A DNA stretch of 64,000 bases, from the NCBI GenBank assembly GCA_015494065.1, contig WGCA01000054.1, positions 33,527-97,526 of the forward strand. Reading direction: 5' to 3'. Source of the stretch: Thermodesulfobacteriaceae bacterium (GTDB taxonomy: Bacteria; Desulfobacterota; Thermodesulfobacteria; Thermodesulfobacteriales; Thermodesulfatatoraceae). A program made the translations under genes and the position numbers. The notes below the pieces were generated by a model. That model had not been told where the DNA came from and did no database searches. It worked only from the letters and a program-made list of their open reading frames with translations. This document shows positions 42,843-53,911 of the stretch, in pieces. Position 1 is the stretch's first letter, and the number at the start of each line of letters is the position of its first letter.

Positions 42843-45124
42843 TGCGACTCTTAAAAGTGGCCTTCCGCAATTATAAAATTCTCGAAGACAGGGTCTTTGA
42901 GTTTGCGGAAAACCCCTTTTATTACTCCGCCCCGAACGAGACCGGGAAGACCACCCTTATCGAGGGGATAAAAGACGCCTTTTCTCTGGCTCCGGCCAGG
43001 CTAAAAGACAAAAAGACCGCCGGCAAAGACGTGCTGCCGGTGCTCGAGGTGACCTTTCAGATTGGGGAGGAGGTTTACCACCTCAAAATAAACGCTCAGG
43101 ACGAAACGGTAAGTCTCAGAGGAAGTGATGGGACGGATCTTTCCCGGCCGGCGGCCATCGAGCGCTTCTGGGCCCAAAAGGGCTACCACTTTTTCCCCGC
43201 CGTCTTAAACAGCCTTTTAATCATCCGAGAAAGAGACCTTACCGTGGAGGTGACCAGAGGCCTTAAGGCCCTGATGGATACCGTGCTCAAGTCCGCCACC
43301 ATCGAGGAACTCAAAAAGACTTTCGAAAATATGCTCATTTTTCAAAAGGGCTGGGAGCTGAGATTCAGGAAACAATCCTTCGGAAAGAAAGAGAAGCGGC
43401 TCAGGGAAGAACTGGCCGGTCTCAGGCAGGAGCTTGAGCGTAAGAGGTCTCTTTTTGAAGAATACCAGAAAAACACGGCCAGGCTTGAGGGCCTCAAGAA
43501 GGCCCTTTCTGCCAAAAGGAAGGAACGGGAGGTCCTCGACCAGGAACTTGTTTGGCTACAGAAAAAACTGACTTACGCCGAATACCAGCACCTTTTGGCG
43601 GAGGAAAAAAGGCTCCAAAAAGAATCCCTTTTGAAGGAGAAGGAAGTTAAAGGACTTGAGGCAGAAATCAAGGCCCTTGAGGAGGCCAGTGCCCAACTTG
43701 AGCGAGAAGAGGAGGCCTTAAGTCAGGCGCTTGAAAGGCTCAAGGAGCTTGAATTTCAGATAAAAGAGGCTGAAAGAGAACTTGACCGCCTGGCGGAACA
43801 GAGAAAGCTCTGGCAAAGGCTAAAGGAGATAGACGAGAGGCTTGGAATCTTTAAAGAGATAGCTCCTGAGGTCCTGGAGCAGGATTTGCTTGATTGGCAG
43901 ACCAGCCGGAAACTCTCCAAAGACAGCCAGGGCCTGGTCAAGGTCCTAGCGGCGGAAGAAGAGGTCCTGGTTAACGGGGAGAGGTTGGGGCCCGGGCAAG
44001 CCCACACCTTCCTGGGCCAGGCGGAAATAAGCTACGGCCCTCTCAGGCTGGAAGTATACGTTTCTGCGGCCCTTGCTTCCGCCAAAGAAAAGATCGCAAG
44101 GCTTGAGGCCACGTACGGCACGCTGGAGAGGCTTACTGAACTCAAAAAGCTCAAGCGTACCCGGGAAACGCTCCTTTTTTCTTTAAAAGACGCCCCGGGC
44201 CCGGCAGAGGCCCAAAAAAAGACAGAAGAGCTGGAAGAGAAGGTCAAGGAGGCCAAAGAGGCCTTAAAAGGGCTTCTTGAGCAGAAGGAAAGGCGCAAGG
44301 CCCTCCTCTTGCGCCGCAAAGAAATAGAACAAAAGCTTGCCAGGCTGAGGAAAAAGGCCCAAGAGGCGGCCCTTGCTCTTGAAAAACTAAGGCTCAACCA
44401 GGCACACCTCGCCCAAAGGCTTCAGGCCTGCGAGAAAGAGATAGAGCACCTGACCCTTAAAGAGACCAAACTTCTTGAGGCCGAAGGCGGGCTTATTCCC
44501 GAAGAGCTCCGCCGCAAGATAGAGGAAAAAAGAAAGCGCCTGGCCTCCCTGGAGCAGGAAATTATCGCCTTGGAGAAGGAAGAGAGCCACCTTGAAGGCC
44601 TTACCAAGGTGCGCCCGGACGAAGAGGAACTTGAAAGACTCCTTGCCCGCCAGAAGGAGCTAGAAGAAAAGCTGGGGCGACTTATCCGTCTGGCTGATAT
44701 CCTCCACCACGGCCTTGCGGTGCTTAACACCCTCCGGGAAGAGATAAACAGGGAATATCTCAAACGGTTTGAAGAAAAGGTGGGGGAATATTTCAGCCTT
44801 ATCACCCACGGCAACTACCAGGGCGTCAAGTTCGGGGCCCAAAGCCTCTTCTTTGACGGGGAGACCTTTAAAAACCGCTGGGAGGTTACCAGGAAAGACG
44901 GGAAGGTCTTTGCCATCGAAAGCCTCTCTGACGGCACCGCGGCGCAGCTCCTTCTTTCCGCGCGGCTGGCCCTGATCAGGTTATTTTTTGAGCGGCAGGC
45001 CTTCTTACTCCTTGACGAGCCCTTTGCCTATTTTGACCACCAGCGTACCCAGAAGACCAAGGCCCTTTTTGAGGCTCTGGTAAAAGAAGGGTGGCAGATC
45101 ATGGTGTTGAGTGCCAAGGCCTAA
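42842..45124 (+). CDS. SbcC/YhaN-like SMC-type ATPase without zinc hook
   Basis: 760 residues. Walker A is SAPNETGKTTLIEGI (residues about 28-42). Long coiled-coil arms rich in Glu, Lys and Leu follow (about 165-320 and 420-620), with a small beta domain between them (about 340-400). The C-terminal ABC half has a signature-like SLSDGTAAQLLLS and Walker B FLLLDEPFAYFD. No CxxC hook is seen at the coil apex, unlike Rad50/SbcC, and length is short (SbcC about 1000). The YhaN type is therefore a better fit. The start is the ATG in TGATG; a TTG one codon earlier is less likely. The stop overlaps the convergent M48 stop. Confidence 0.87.
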   Translation: MRLLKVAFRNYKILEDRVFEFAENPFYYSAPNETGKTTLIEGIKDAFSLAPARLKDKKTAGKDVLPVLEVTFQIGEEVYHLKINAQDETVSLRGSDGTDLSRPAAIERFWAQKGYHFFPAVLNSLLIIRERDLTVEVTRGLKALMDTVLKSATIEELKKTFENMLIFQKGWELRFRKQSFGKKEKRLREELAGLRQELERKRSLFEEYQKNTARLEGLKKALSAKRKEREVLDQELVWLQKKLTYAEYQHLLAEEKRLQKESLLKEKEVKGLEAEIKALEEASAQLEREEEALSQALERLKELEFQIKEAERELDRLAEQRKLWQRLKEIDERLGIFKEIAPEVLEQDLLDWQTSRKLSKDSQGLVKVLAAEEEVLVNGERLGPGQAHTFLGQAEISYGPLRLEVYVSAALASAKEKIARLEATYGTLERLTELKKLKRTRETLLFSLKDAPGPAEAQKKTEELEEKVKEAKEALKGLLEQKERRKALLLRRKEIEQKLARLRKKAQEAALALEKLRLNQAHLAQRLQACEKEIEHLTLKETKLLEAEGGLIPEELRRKIEEKRKRLASLEQEIIALEKEESHLEGLTKVRPDEEELERLLARQKELEEKLGRLIRLADILHHGLAVLNTLREEINREYLKRFEEKVGEYFSLITHGNYQGVKFGAQSLFFDGETFKNRWEVTRKDGKVFAIESLSDGTAAQLLLSARLALIRLFFERQAFLLLDEPFAYFDHQRTQKTKALFEALVKEGWQIMVLSAKA

Positions 45125-46497
45125 CCCTTGGGCTTGGGTCGGGCGGCCTTCAGTTTCTGGGCCACCTTGGCCCGCAAAGGATCTCCCTCCGGCAGGAGGC
45201 GCAGGGCCTGGCGTAAGTGGTAAAGGGCCACTTTGCTTTCTCCCTTCAGCTGGAAGTGTAAGGCAAATTGGTAGTGTGCCTGGCCACCCTGGCCAAGGGC
45301 GGCGAGCAGGCGGGCGTAATGATAGTGAAATTCTGCGTTATCAGCCATCTTGTTGAGGAGCTTTTCGTAAAGCGCCTGGGCCTCTTTATACCGTTTGGTC
45401 TCCTGGTAACAGCGGGCCAGGAGATAGCCGGCCCCTAAACGGTAAGGGTGCCTTCTCACGTACCATTCCAGGATGGGGAGGGCCTTTTCGTAACGCCCGC
45501 TTTGAAAATAGATTTCAGCAAGATCAAGGCGGAAATCGTCTTTGTCCGGCCACTTTTCTATGACGTAGGCCATCTCCTGGGCCGCTTCCTCAAAACGCCT
45601 TAGTTTGGCTAGCGCCAGGGCCAGACCGTAGTGTAAGAAAGGATCTTCCGGACTTTTTCGGATTTCAGCCCGGTAACGCACCACGAGGCTTCCCGCGTCG
45701 TGGGTAAAGACCTTAACCCTTACCTGTACCCGCCGCAGGCGGAAGGGATCAGGGTGGTAGGTAACCTTGGGGTGGTAGTAATTGATCATGGATTCAAGGT
45801 AGGTGATCCGTTCGGCGGTTCCAGGGTGAGTGAGGAGATAACTCGGGACGTTTTCCGAAAGGAGCCAGCGGTGCCGGACAATTTTGTTAAAAACCTCGAT
45901 GAACCCCCGGGGATCATACCCGGCAGCCGTAAGGTATTGGAACCCTAGCCGGTCTGCTTCTTCTTCGTCAGCCCGGCTGTAGGAAAGGGCCTTGGTGGCG
46001 GCTAAGGCCCCGGAGGTCACGGCGATAGCCTGGCCCATCTCCCCCCGGCCCAGCAGGAGCCCCACGATGGTGACCGCGGCGCTGGCCAGATTAAGGCGTG
46101 TTAGTTTTTCAATCCTTTTGGCCAAGTGTCTGGCTTGTACGTGGGCCAGTTCGTGGGCCAGCACCCCGGCCAGTTCGTCTTCACGGTCAATTTCTTCCAA
46201 TAGCCCGGTATTGACGAAGATATAGCCTCCGGGCACGGCAAAGGCGTTGAGGCTTTCGTCTTTGATGACGTAAAACTTGAAAGGAAAATAATGGGGCCCT
46301 ATGTGGGCGATGAGGCGTCGGCCGACTTCGGCCACGTAGCCCACCACTTCCGGGTCTTCCACGAATTGGGCCTCTTTACGCAGCATCTGGAAAACTTGGC
46401 GTCCGAGCCGCGCTTCCTCTTCATGGCTCATGAGGCCCGCTGCCAGGGATGGAAAAAGGAGGCCAAGGACGAGCCCTAAGGCCAAAAGATATTTCAT
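45121..46497 (-). CDS. M48 family metalloprotease with TPR repeats (BepA-like)
   Basis: 458 residues. A signal peptide (about 1-21) is followed by a zinc protease domain with HELAH (His115, His119) and a downstream Glu in RADEEEADRLGF, then TPR repeats (about 270-450: DPFLHYGLALALAKLRRFEE and on). It is periplasmic. BepA-type proteins degrade or help assemble outer-membrane beta-barrels such as LptD. Of two adjacent ATGs, the second (46497) has better spacing from AAGGA. No operon partner is evident. Confidence 0.9.
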   Translation of the reverse strand: MKYLLALGLVLGLLFPSLAAGLMSHEEEARLGRQVFQMLRKEAQFVEDPEVVGYVAEVGRRLIAHIGPHYFPFKFYVIKDESLNAFAVPGGYIFVNTGLLEEIDREDELAGVLAHELAHVQARHLAKRIEKLTRLNLASAAVTIVGLLLGRGEMGQAIAVTSGALAATKALSYSRADEEEADRLGFQYLTAAGYDPRGFIEVFNKIVRHRWLLSENVPSYLLTHPGTAERITYLESMINYYHPKVTYHPDPFRLRRVQVRVKVFTHDAGSLVVRYRAEIRKSPEDPFLHYGLALALAKLRRFEEAAQEMAYVIEKWPDKDDFRLDLAEIYFQSGRYEKALPILEWYVRRHPYRLGAGYLLARCYQETKRYKEAQALYEKLLNKMADNAEFHYHYARLLAALGQGGQAHYQFALHFQLKGESKVALYHLRQALRLLPEGDPLRAKVAQKLKAARPKPKG

Positions 46498-46575
46498 CAT
46501 ATCCTTAAGATAAAACGCTTTTGCCTTTCGTACCAGTTGGGCTAAAAGGCAGGAAGGAGGCTACGGAAGGGGGAT

Positions 46576-46609
46576 AAAAAGAGGGGCGGCTTCCGCCGCC
46601 CCTCTTTTT
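46576..46609. terminator. Strong bidirectional terminator after groEL
   Basis: A perfect 15-bp stem (AAAAAGAGGGGCGGC with GCCGCCCCTCTTTTT) has loop TTCC and sits seven bases after the groEL stop. T-runs on both strands. Confidence 0.93.
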
Positions 46610-46615
46610 GCCTTT

Positions 46616-48253
<1,638 letters not shown>

Positions 48254-48279
48254 TCAAAATTTTTTATTTCACAGGGTTT

Positions 48280-48570
48280 TTAGTCTTCGATAATGGCAAG
48301 GACGTCGTCTTCCCTCATGATGAGGTATTCTTCTCCTTCGATTTTCACTTCAGTCCCGGCGTATTTACCAAAAAGGATACGGTCTCCTTCCTTTACGGAA
48401 AGGGGCATCTTCTGCCCGTTCTCCAGGATACGTCCGTCACCCACCGCAATCACCTTGCCCATGATCGGCTTCTCTTTGGCAGTATCGGGAATAATGATGC
48501 CACTTTTAGTGCGCTCTTCTTCCTCTATGCGCTGAACAAGAATCCGATCATGAAGCGGCTTTACTTTCAT
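48280..48570 (-). CDS. groES: 10 kDa co-chaperonin GroES
   Basis: 96 residues: [20 protein letters not shown], the mobile loop [36 protein letters not shown]-like strand and [15 protein letters not shown]. The heptameric lid of GroEL. AGGAGG lies before the ATG. First gene of the groESL operon. Confidence 0.98.
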   Translation of the reverse strand: MKVKPLHDRILVQRIEEEERTKSGIIIPDTAKEKPIMGKVIAVGDGRILENGQKMPLSVKEGDRILFGKYAGTEVKIEGEEYLIMREDDVLAIIED

Positions 48571-48596
48571 CTGTCACCCCTCCTTCTGAAATTTTA

Positions 48597-48649
48597 TTAG
48601 CACTCACCTGAGCTGGCTGCTAATATAATCACCAGGTCTGGCTTGACAA
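48597..48649 (-). promoter_or_regulatory. groESL promoter with CIRCE-like HrcA operator
   Basis: CIRCE: TTAGCACTC (48597-48605), a nine-base spacer, then GGCTGCTAA (48615-48623). The consensus is TTAGCACTC-N9-GAGTGCTAA, so the left arm is perfect and the right has two changes. Promoter on the minus strand: -35 TTGTCA (48649-48644), 16 bases, -10 TATATT (48627-48622). The operator overlaps the -10 and start site, which fits repression by HrcA and release on heat shock. Confidence 0.88.
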
Positions 48650-48658
48650 GGGGCCTTT

Positions 48659-50536
48659 TCAAATTTTTTCGTTGAGGGCGCGGAGAAGAGAGAATATCAG
48701 AGCCAGGAAGGAGAGTACCAAAAAGGAAGTGAGGTTGAAAAAGGGGGGCGTGTTTCGGCTCTCTAAGAAATGATAAAGGGCGGGTACCAACATAAAGACC
48801 AGAAACAGGACAAGCTCCAGGATCAAAAAGTTTTTTACGAAACTTGTAAGCTGTTTCCTAAAACGCCATTCCTGCCGCAACCTTGCCTCTTCTCTGGCCA
48901 GCTCTTCAAGGATCCTCTCGATTTTATCTCCCTGTTGGTAGGCCCTTTTAAGGGTTTTTAAGAGGTCTGCCTTGAGCAAAGAGGCCAGTTTATCCAGCTC
49001 CTGGCGCAGTCTTTCCAAGAGGCGGGCGTAAGGGTCATCGGCGTGCCGGTAAGGGAAGCGGTGCCAAAATTGCTGATAGTATTCAAGGCTTTTGGTGTAA
49101 GCCTTGTATTTCGCGCGCAATTTCTGACCCTGCCGAAAAAGATAGCCTTGTAGTTCAAGTCCCAAGTCAAAGGCCCGTCTTTCTGCGGTTAACAATTCGA
49201 GGAAACCGCCTTCGTAAATCTCGCGCCGGATTTCGGCCAGCGTATTTTCAAAGCGTTTTACCTCTTCTTCCGGGAGGGCCTTGATCAAGGGACGCAGGGC
49301 GTTTTCAGCCTGGGCCAGCCGGGAGACCGCTTCTTCTTGTTTCTTCTCGTAAAGACTTTGGGCCTGGGCCTCAAGTTCCGGGGCCAGGGGGAGGAAACGC
49401 CCTTCCGTCAAAAGACACGGCAAGGCCATTATTTCGTTTAAAAGCGGGGTTAAGGTGTTTTTGGCCTTGGGGAAGGCGTATTTGACCTGACAGGCGGCCA
49501 AGTGAATCCGGGCTGGCCAGCAGGAGCGGTCCTTCTTAAGGGCCTCCTGGTAAAAGTCTTCTGCTTCCAGCCCCTTGCCTTCGAGCTCAAAGAGCCAGCC
49601 CTTTAAGAGGAGAACGAAGGCCAGTTCTACCGGTTTTTGGGCGAGTTCAGCGGCCTTTTCTACGAAATAGAGGGCCTCAGCCGGGGTCTCGGCCAGGGCC
49701 GAGGTGAGGGCCAGGGCCAGAAGGGCCTTAAAATCCCGGCTCAGGTCACATTTTTCAAACCTCTCCCGGGCCTTGCCAAAGTCTCCCTGACCAAGGGCCT
49801 CAAGCCCCAAAAAAAGATTGCCCCCCGAAGTGAGCCCGGTTTTAAGCGGTAGGTTTTCCCAAGTGGAAGCGTTACTCGTAAAAAAGAGCCGCAAAAAAGA
49901 GGGTCTAAAAAAGGGACGCCTCAGGGCAAGCTTTTTGAGGCCCTCTTGGATTTTCCCTTCGGCAAAAGGGCGGGCCAGGGCCTTTAAGAAGTCCTCTGGT
50001 TTTTGCTTAAGCCAGGAAAGGTAGGCTTCGTAGGGTTCTTCAAGGGTTAAGGCCGGACAATCCCTGGGTTTGTGCCACCTCAGACCACACACCGGACAAG
50101 GGCGGTGAGGGCCAAGGAGCAGGAGGTCGCGAAAGGCAAAGAGGCCTTCTTCGTAAGCGGTGGCCGGGATCCTCAATTCAAAAAGGCCTTGCCATTCATA
50201 TAACGTGGCGGCAAAGGGGAGCCCACCCAGAGAAGGGCGCAGCCTTTCCGCCTCCTTCTTGGTCAGGTAAATCCTTCCCGGGTGGAAAAGGGATCTGGCC
50301 CCAGGGGGGATCAGGGAGAAGGGAAGGGGCAGGTTTTTTCCTTGAGACCACAGTCTTTTTAGTTTTTCCAGTATTTCGTTGAGCTGGCTTAAACGACCCT
50401 CCGGGATTTCTATCAGGTTTTCCCGGACTTCAAAATAGGTCTTCAGCTGACTTCTGGCCTGTTTGGCCAGGGTTTGAGGGCTTTCCGGCCAGAAGGCCTC
50501 GGCAAATTCCGGAAATAGGCGCAATTCGAGTTTCAT
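48659..50536 (-). CDS. Unknown large protein with zinc-finger-like motif, helical repeats and C-terminal membrane helices
   Basis: 625 residues; I do not recognise a family. Around residue 150 is CPVCGLRWHKPRDCPAL, a possible zinc-binding site. From about 175 to 370 there are TPR-like helical pairs (ALALTSALAETPAEALYFVE, LLKGWLFELEGKGLEAEDFY). A long coiled-coil stretch (about 390-560) follows, then two transmembrane helices with a short loop near the C-terminus (VKNFLILELVLFLVFMLVPA; LTSFLVLSFLALIFSLL). The whole soluble part should be cytoplasmic. It lies between lspA and groES with no operon partner of clear function. Confidence 0.6.
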   Translation of the reverse strand: MKLELRLFPEFAEAFWPESPQTLAKQARSQLKTYFEVRENLIEIPEGRLSQLNEILEKLKRLWSQGKNLPLPFSLIPPGARSLFHPGRIYLTKKEAERLRPSLGGLPFAATLYEWQGLFELRIPATAYEEGLFAFRDLLLLGPHRPCPVCGLRWHKPRDCPALTLEEPYEAYLSWLKQKPEDFLKALARPFAEGKIQEGLKKLALRRPFFRPSFLRLFFTSNASTWENLPLKTGLTSGGNLFLGLEALGQGDFGKARERFEKCDLSRDFKALLALALTSALAETPAEALYFVEKAAELAQKPVELAFVLLLKGWLFELEGKGLEAEDFYQEALKKDRSCWPARIHLAACQVKYAFPKAKNTLTPLLNEIMALPCLLTEGRFLPLAPELEAQAQSLYEKKQEEAVSRLAQAENALRPLIKALPEEEVKRFENTLAEIRREIYEGGFLELLTAERRAFDLGLELQGYLFRQGQKLRAKYKAYTKSLEYYQQFWHRFPYRHADDPYARLLERLRQELDKLASLLKADLLKTLKRAYQQGDKIERILEELAREEARLRQEWRFRKQLTSFVKNFLILELVLFLVFMLVPALYHFLESRNTPPFFNLTSFLVLSFLALIFSLLRALNEKI

Positions 50537-50571
50537 GTCTTTCCTTAATTCGAAAGATAGAGGAGAAAAGT

Positions 50572-51027
50572 TTAGGGCCTGGCCAGACTTTTTAAGAGGA
50601 GCCCAATTACCCCGAGGGTGATGGCGGCGTCGGCTAGGTTAAAGGCAGGCCAGTGATAGTGGCCCAGGTAAAAGTCCAGAAAGTCAAAGACCTGGCCATG
50701 CACCAGGCGGTCAAGGAGGTTGCCTAAGGCCCCTCCGGCAATCAGCCCGCAAAAGAGCTGGTTAGCCCGCTCATTTTTGGTGTGTACGTAAAAGAAAAGT
50801 CCCCCTATGGCCAGGAGGTTAAGCAAGATAAAGACCCAGGGCGGCCCCTCTTGGGCCAGCCCGAAGGCCACCCCAGGGTTCCAGACCCGAACCAGGTTAA
50901 CCAGGCCCGGAATGAGGGGTTGTATTACCTCTGGCCCGAGCAGTTGTTTGATCAGGGATTTGCTGGCCTGGTCCAGGATGAAGACCAGGCCAGCTGACAA
51001 AAAGAAGACCTTAAGCCGTCTGATCAT
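50572..51027 (-). CDS. lspA: Lipoprotein signal peptidase LspA
   Basis: 151 residues, four transmembrane helices, an inner-membrane aspartyl protease that removes signal peptides from lipidated prolipoproteins. Conserved motifs are DQASKSLIKQ, VWNPGVAFGLA, GGALGNLLDRLVHGQVFDFL (first catalytic Asp) and AFNLADAAITLG (second). It overlaps ileS by 17 bases, the classic ileS-lspA pairing. It should process the two lipoproteins of the T2SS region. Confidence 0.96.
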   Translation of the reverse strand: MIRRLKVFFLSAGLVFILDQASKSLIKQLLGPEVIQPLIPGLVNLVRVWNPGVAFGLAQEGPPWVFILLNLLAIGGLFFYVHTKNERANQLFCGLIAGGALGNLLDRLVHGQVFDFLDFYLGHYHWPAFNLADAAITLGVIGLLLKSLARP

Positions 51028-53845
51028 TTATTTGCTGGACCACCTGGTAGCAGCGGGCACAGAGGGAAGGGAGGTCTTCCCGCTGGCCTACGGTTTCGCT
51101 CCACTTCCAGCACCTTTCGCACTTATTCCCTCTGGCCCTTTTTACCAGGACCTTAAAGCCCGGTAATTCAGAACTCTCGTAAAGCACCGTCCCTTCTCCA
51201 GAGGAGGCCTCTTGGGCCACGGTGAGCTGGGAGACGATGGCCAGGTAGGTCAGCGTTTCCTGGTTCTCTTGCAAAAAGGTAGCCAGTTCCGCCGGCGGGA
51301 CCAGGACCACTTCTGCCTCCAGGGAATTTCCGATGATTTTGGCCTCTTTGCGGGCGATTTCCAAGGCCTTGGTTATCTCTGACCTTAAAGCGAAGAGCCT
51401 TTCCCATTTTTGTTTAAAATCTTCGGGGACTTCCCGCAGGACCGGGGCAGGAAAGGAGGCCAGATGCACACTTTCCGCCTCTTTGGGCCCCGGTAAATAG
51501 CGCCAGATCTCTTCCGCCGTAAAAGAGAGAATGGGAGCCATAAGCCGGGTAAGGGTCGTTAAGGCGTGGTAGAGCACGTTCTGGGCCGCACGTCGTTTAA
51601 AGGCCTCAGGGGCCTCACAGTAAAGGGTGTCTCGGCTCACGTCGATAAAGATGGCTGAAAGGTCAACGGCACAGAACTGGTGCAGCCCCTGGGTTATCAG
51701 GTGGAAATCGTAATTTTCATAAGCCTTAAGGCACCGCTCGGTAAGTCTGGAGAGCCTAAAGAGGATGTAACGTTCAAATTCCGGAAGCTCCTCCGGAGGA
51801 ATAAGGTCTTTTTCGGGGTCAAAGTCGTAGAGGTTTCCCAGCAGGAAACGGCAGGTGTTTCTGATTTTGCGATAGGCTTCGGTCAGGCGGGCCAGTATTT
51901 CGTCTGAGAGCCGGATGTCATCCCGGTAGTCTTCCGCCGCCACCCACAGGCGCAGAATCTCTGCCCCGTAGCGTTTAATCACCTTTTCGGGGGGGATGAC
52001 GTTACCCAGGGATTTAGACATTTTGCGTCCTTTGCCATCCACCACGAAACCGTGGGTAAGGACGGCTTCGTAAGGGGCCCGGCCCCGTGTCCCCACCGCA
52101 CAAAGGAGGGAGCTCTGGAACCAGCCCCGGTGTTGGTCAGAACCTTCCAAATAGAGTTCTGCGGGGAATTTGAGTTCCGGCCGCCTTTCCAAAACCGCGG
52201 CAAAAGAGACCCCTGAGTCAAACCATACGTCAAGGATGTCTTCTTCCTTTTGGAATTCTTCCCCTCCACAACGGGGGCATTTGGTCCCGGGAGGGAGCAG
52301 GTCTTTCGCCCCTTTTTCGAACCAGATATCCGCCCCGTGTTCCTCAAAAAGTTGGATCGTCTTTTCGTAATACTGATAATCTTTAAGGATGGTGCCGCAG
52401 GCACGGCAGGTGAAAACCGTAAGAGGCACCCCCCAGGAACGCTGGCGGGAAAGGCACCAGTCAGGCCGCTTCTCCACCATGTTCCTGATCCTTTCCCGCC
52501 CCCAGGGAGGGATCCACCGTACCTTGTCGATCCACTCCAGGGCCTTCTCGCGCAAGTGGTTGGCCTCCATGGAAATGAACCATTGTTCCGTGGCCCGGAA
52601 AATCACCGGCTTTTTACAGCGCCAGCAGTGGGGATAACTGTGGGTAATTTCCGTGACCCAGAGGAGGTTTCCTCGCTCCTTGAGGATTTCGATGATTTTG
52701 GCGTTGGCTTCAAAGATATGCTGCCCGCCGATTTCAGGAAGTTCCGGGTCAAAGCGCCCCTCGGCGTCCACCGGGGCGTAAACTTCAAGACCGTATTTGA
52801 GCCCGGTTTCATAGTCTTCCTCACCGTGGCCGGGGGCGATGTGGACGCAGCCCGTACCTGCCTCAAGGGTCACGTAATCCGCAAGCACAATCAGGGACTT
52901 GCGGGGGAGGAAGGGGTGCCGGGCATATTTCCCTTCAAGGTCCCGGGCCTTTACGCGGCCAAGGATGGGAGGAACCTTTTCCAAGCCGAGTTCTGCGGCC
53001 AGGGCCGAAAGGCGTCCTTCGGCCAGGAGCAAAAATTCGTCGTTCAGCTGGACTACTACGTAGTCGAACTCCGGATTCAGGGCCACGGCCAAATTGGCCG
53101 GCAAAGTCCAGGGGGTGGTGGTCCAGATGAGGATAGAGACCGGGCCCTTTTGTATTTCTTCCGGCAGGGCCGCCAAGGCGTCTTCTGCCAGGGGAAATTT
53201 CACGTAGATCGACGGGGAACGGTGGTCATAATATTCGACCTCTGCCTCTGCCAGCGCGGTTACGCAATGGGTACACCAATAGACCGGTTTTTTACGCCGG
53301 TAGACGTAGCCCTTACTGAGAAAAGTGACGAATTCCCGGGCGATGGTGGCCTCATAGTCGTAGCTCATGGTGAGGTAAGGGTTTTCCCAGTCGCCAATGA
53401 CCCCGAGGCGTTTGAATTCTTCCCGTTGAATATTAATCCAGCGTTCGGCGTAGGCCCGGCAATGTTTACGGACGGTGAGCTTAGGCAGCTCCCCTCTTTT
53501 TACCTTCAGTTCCCTTTCCACGTTGAGTTCGATGGGAAGACCGTGGCAGTCCCAGCCGGGGACATAAGGGGCGTTAAACCCGGCCATGCGTTTGCTTTTG
53601 ACGATGAAGTCTTTGAGGATCTTGTTAAGGGCGGTGCCCATGTGGATGTGACCGTTGGCGTAAGGAGGGCCGTCGTGCAGGATAAAAAGTGGGGCCTTTT
53701 TCCGGGTATTTAGCATTTTCTGGTAAAGACCTATCTCTTCCCAGTATTTGAGAAATTCCGGTTCCCTTTGGGTGAGGTTGGCCTTCATGGGGAAGTCGGT
53801 CCGGGGGAGGTTGAGCGTTTCCTTCCAGTCCTTCTTTTCTGCCAT
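51011..53845 (-). CDS. ileS: Isoleucyl-tRNA synthetase
   Basis: 944 residues, class I synthetase. The HIGH-type motif is PYANGHIHMGTAL and the KMSKS loop is GRKMSKSLGN. The CP1 editing domain contains TTTPWTLPANLAVALNP and the anticodon-binding domain follows. The C-terminal zinc finger is CERCWKWSE with CARCYQ. Length matches the bacterial type. Overlaps lspA at its 3' end. Confidence 0.97.
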   Translation of the reverse strand: MAEKKDWKETLNLPRTDFPMKANLTQREPEFLKYWEEIGLYQKMLNTRKKAPLFILHDGPPYANGHIHMGTALNKILKDFIVKSKRMAGFNAPYVPGWDCHGLPIELNVERELKVKRGELPKLTVRKHCRAYAERWINIQREEFKRLGVIGDWENPYLTMSYDYEATIAREFVTFLSKGYVYRRKKPVYWCTHCVTALAEAEVEYYDHRSPSIYVKFPLAEDALAALPEEIQKGPVSILIWTTTPWTLPANLAVALNPEFDYVVVQLNDEFLLLAEGRLSALAAELGLEKVPPILGRVKARDLEGKYARHPFLPRKSLIVLADYVTLEAGTGCVHIAPGHGEEDYETGLKYGLEVYAPVDAEGRFDPELPEIGGQHIFEANAKIIEILKERGNLLWVTEITHSYPHCWRCKKPVIFRATEQWFISMEANHLREKALEWIDKVRWIPPWGRERIRNMVEKRPDWCLSRQRSWGVPLTVFTCRACGTILKDYQYYEKTIQLFEEHGADIWFEKGAKDLLPPGTKCPRCGGEEFQKEEDILDVWFDSGVSFAAVLERRPELKFPAELYLEGSDQHRGWFQSSLLCAVGTRGRAPYEAVLTHGFVVDGKGRKMSKSLGNVIPPEKVIKRYGAEILRLWVAAEDYRDDIRLSDEILARLTEAYRKIRNTCRFLLGNLYDFDPEKDLIPPEELPEFERYILFRLSRLTERCLKAYENYDFHLITQGLHQFCAVDLSAIFIDVSRDTLYCEAPEAFKRRAAQNVLYHALTTLTRLMAPILSFTAEEIWRYLPGPKEAESVHLASFPAPVLREVPEDFKQKWERLFALRSEITKALEIARKEAKIIGNSLEAEVVLVPPAELATFLQENQETLTYLAIVSQLTVAQEASSGEGTVLYESSELPGFKVLVKRARGNKCERCWKWSETVGQREDLPSLCARCYQVVQQINDQTA

Positions 53846-53911
53846 TTTGCACCTCAGTTCTTTTAAGTTTTTCTCCAGGAATACTAGAAACCTTAAAGCA
53901 AAGTGGCAAGT

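Noticed and set aside
45804..45812. GATCCGTTC inside the M48 protease gene
   Set aside because: Matches the REP core but encodes a conserved-looking stretch and lacks the T-run or hairpin; likely chance.
52250..53713. 487-codon frame antisense to ileS
   Set aside because: Mirror of the ileS frame; low-complexity product and no start signal.
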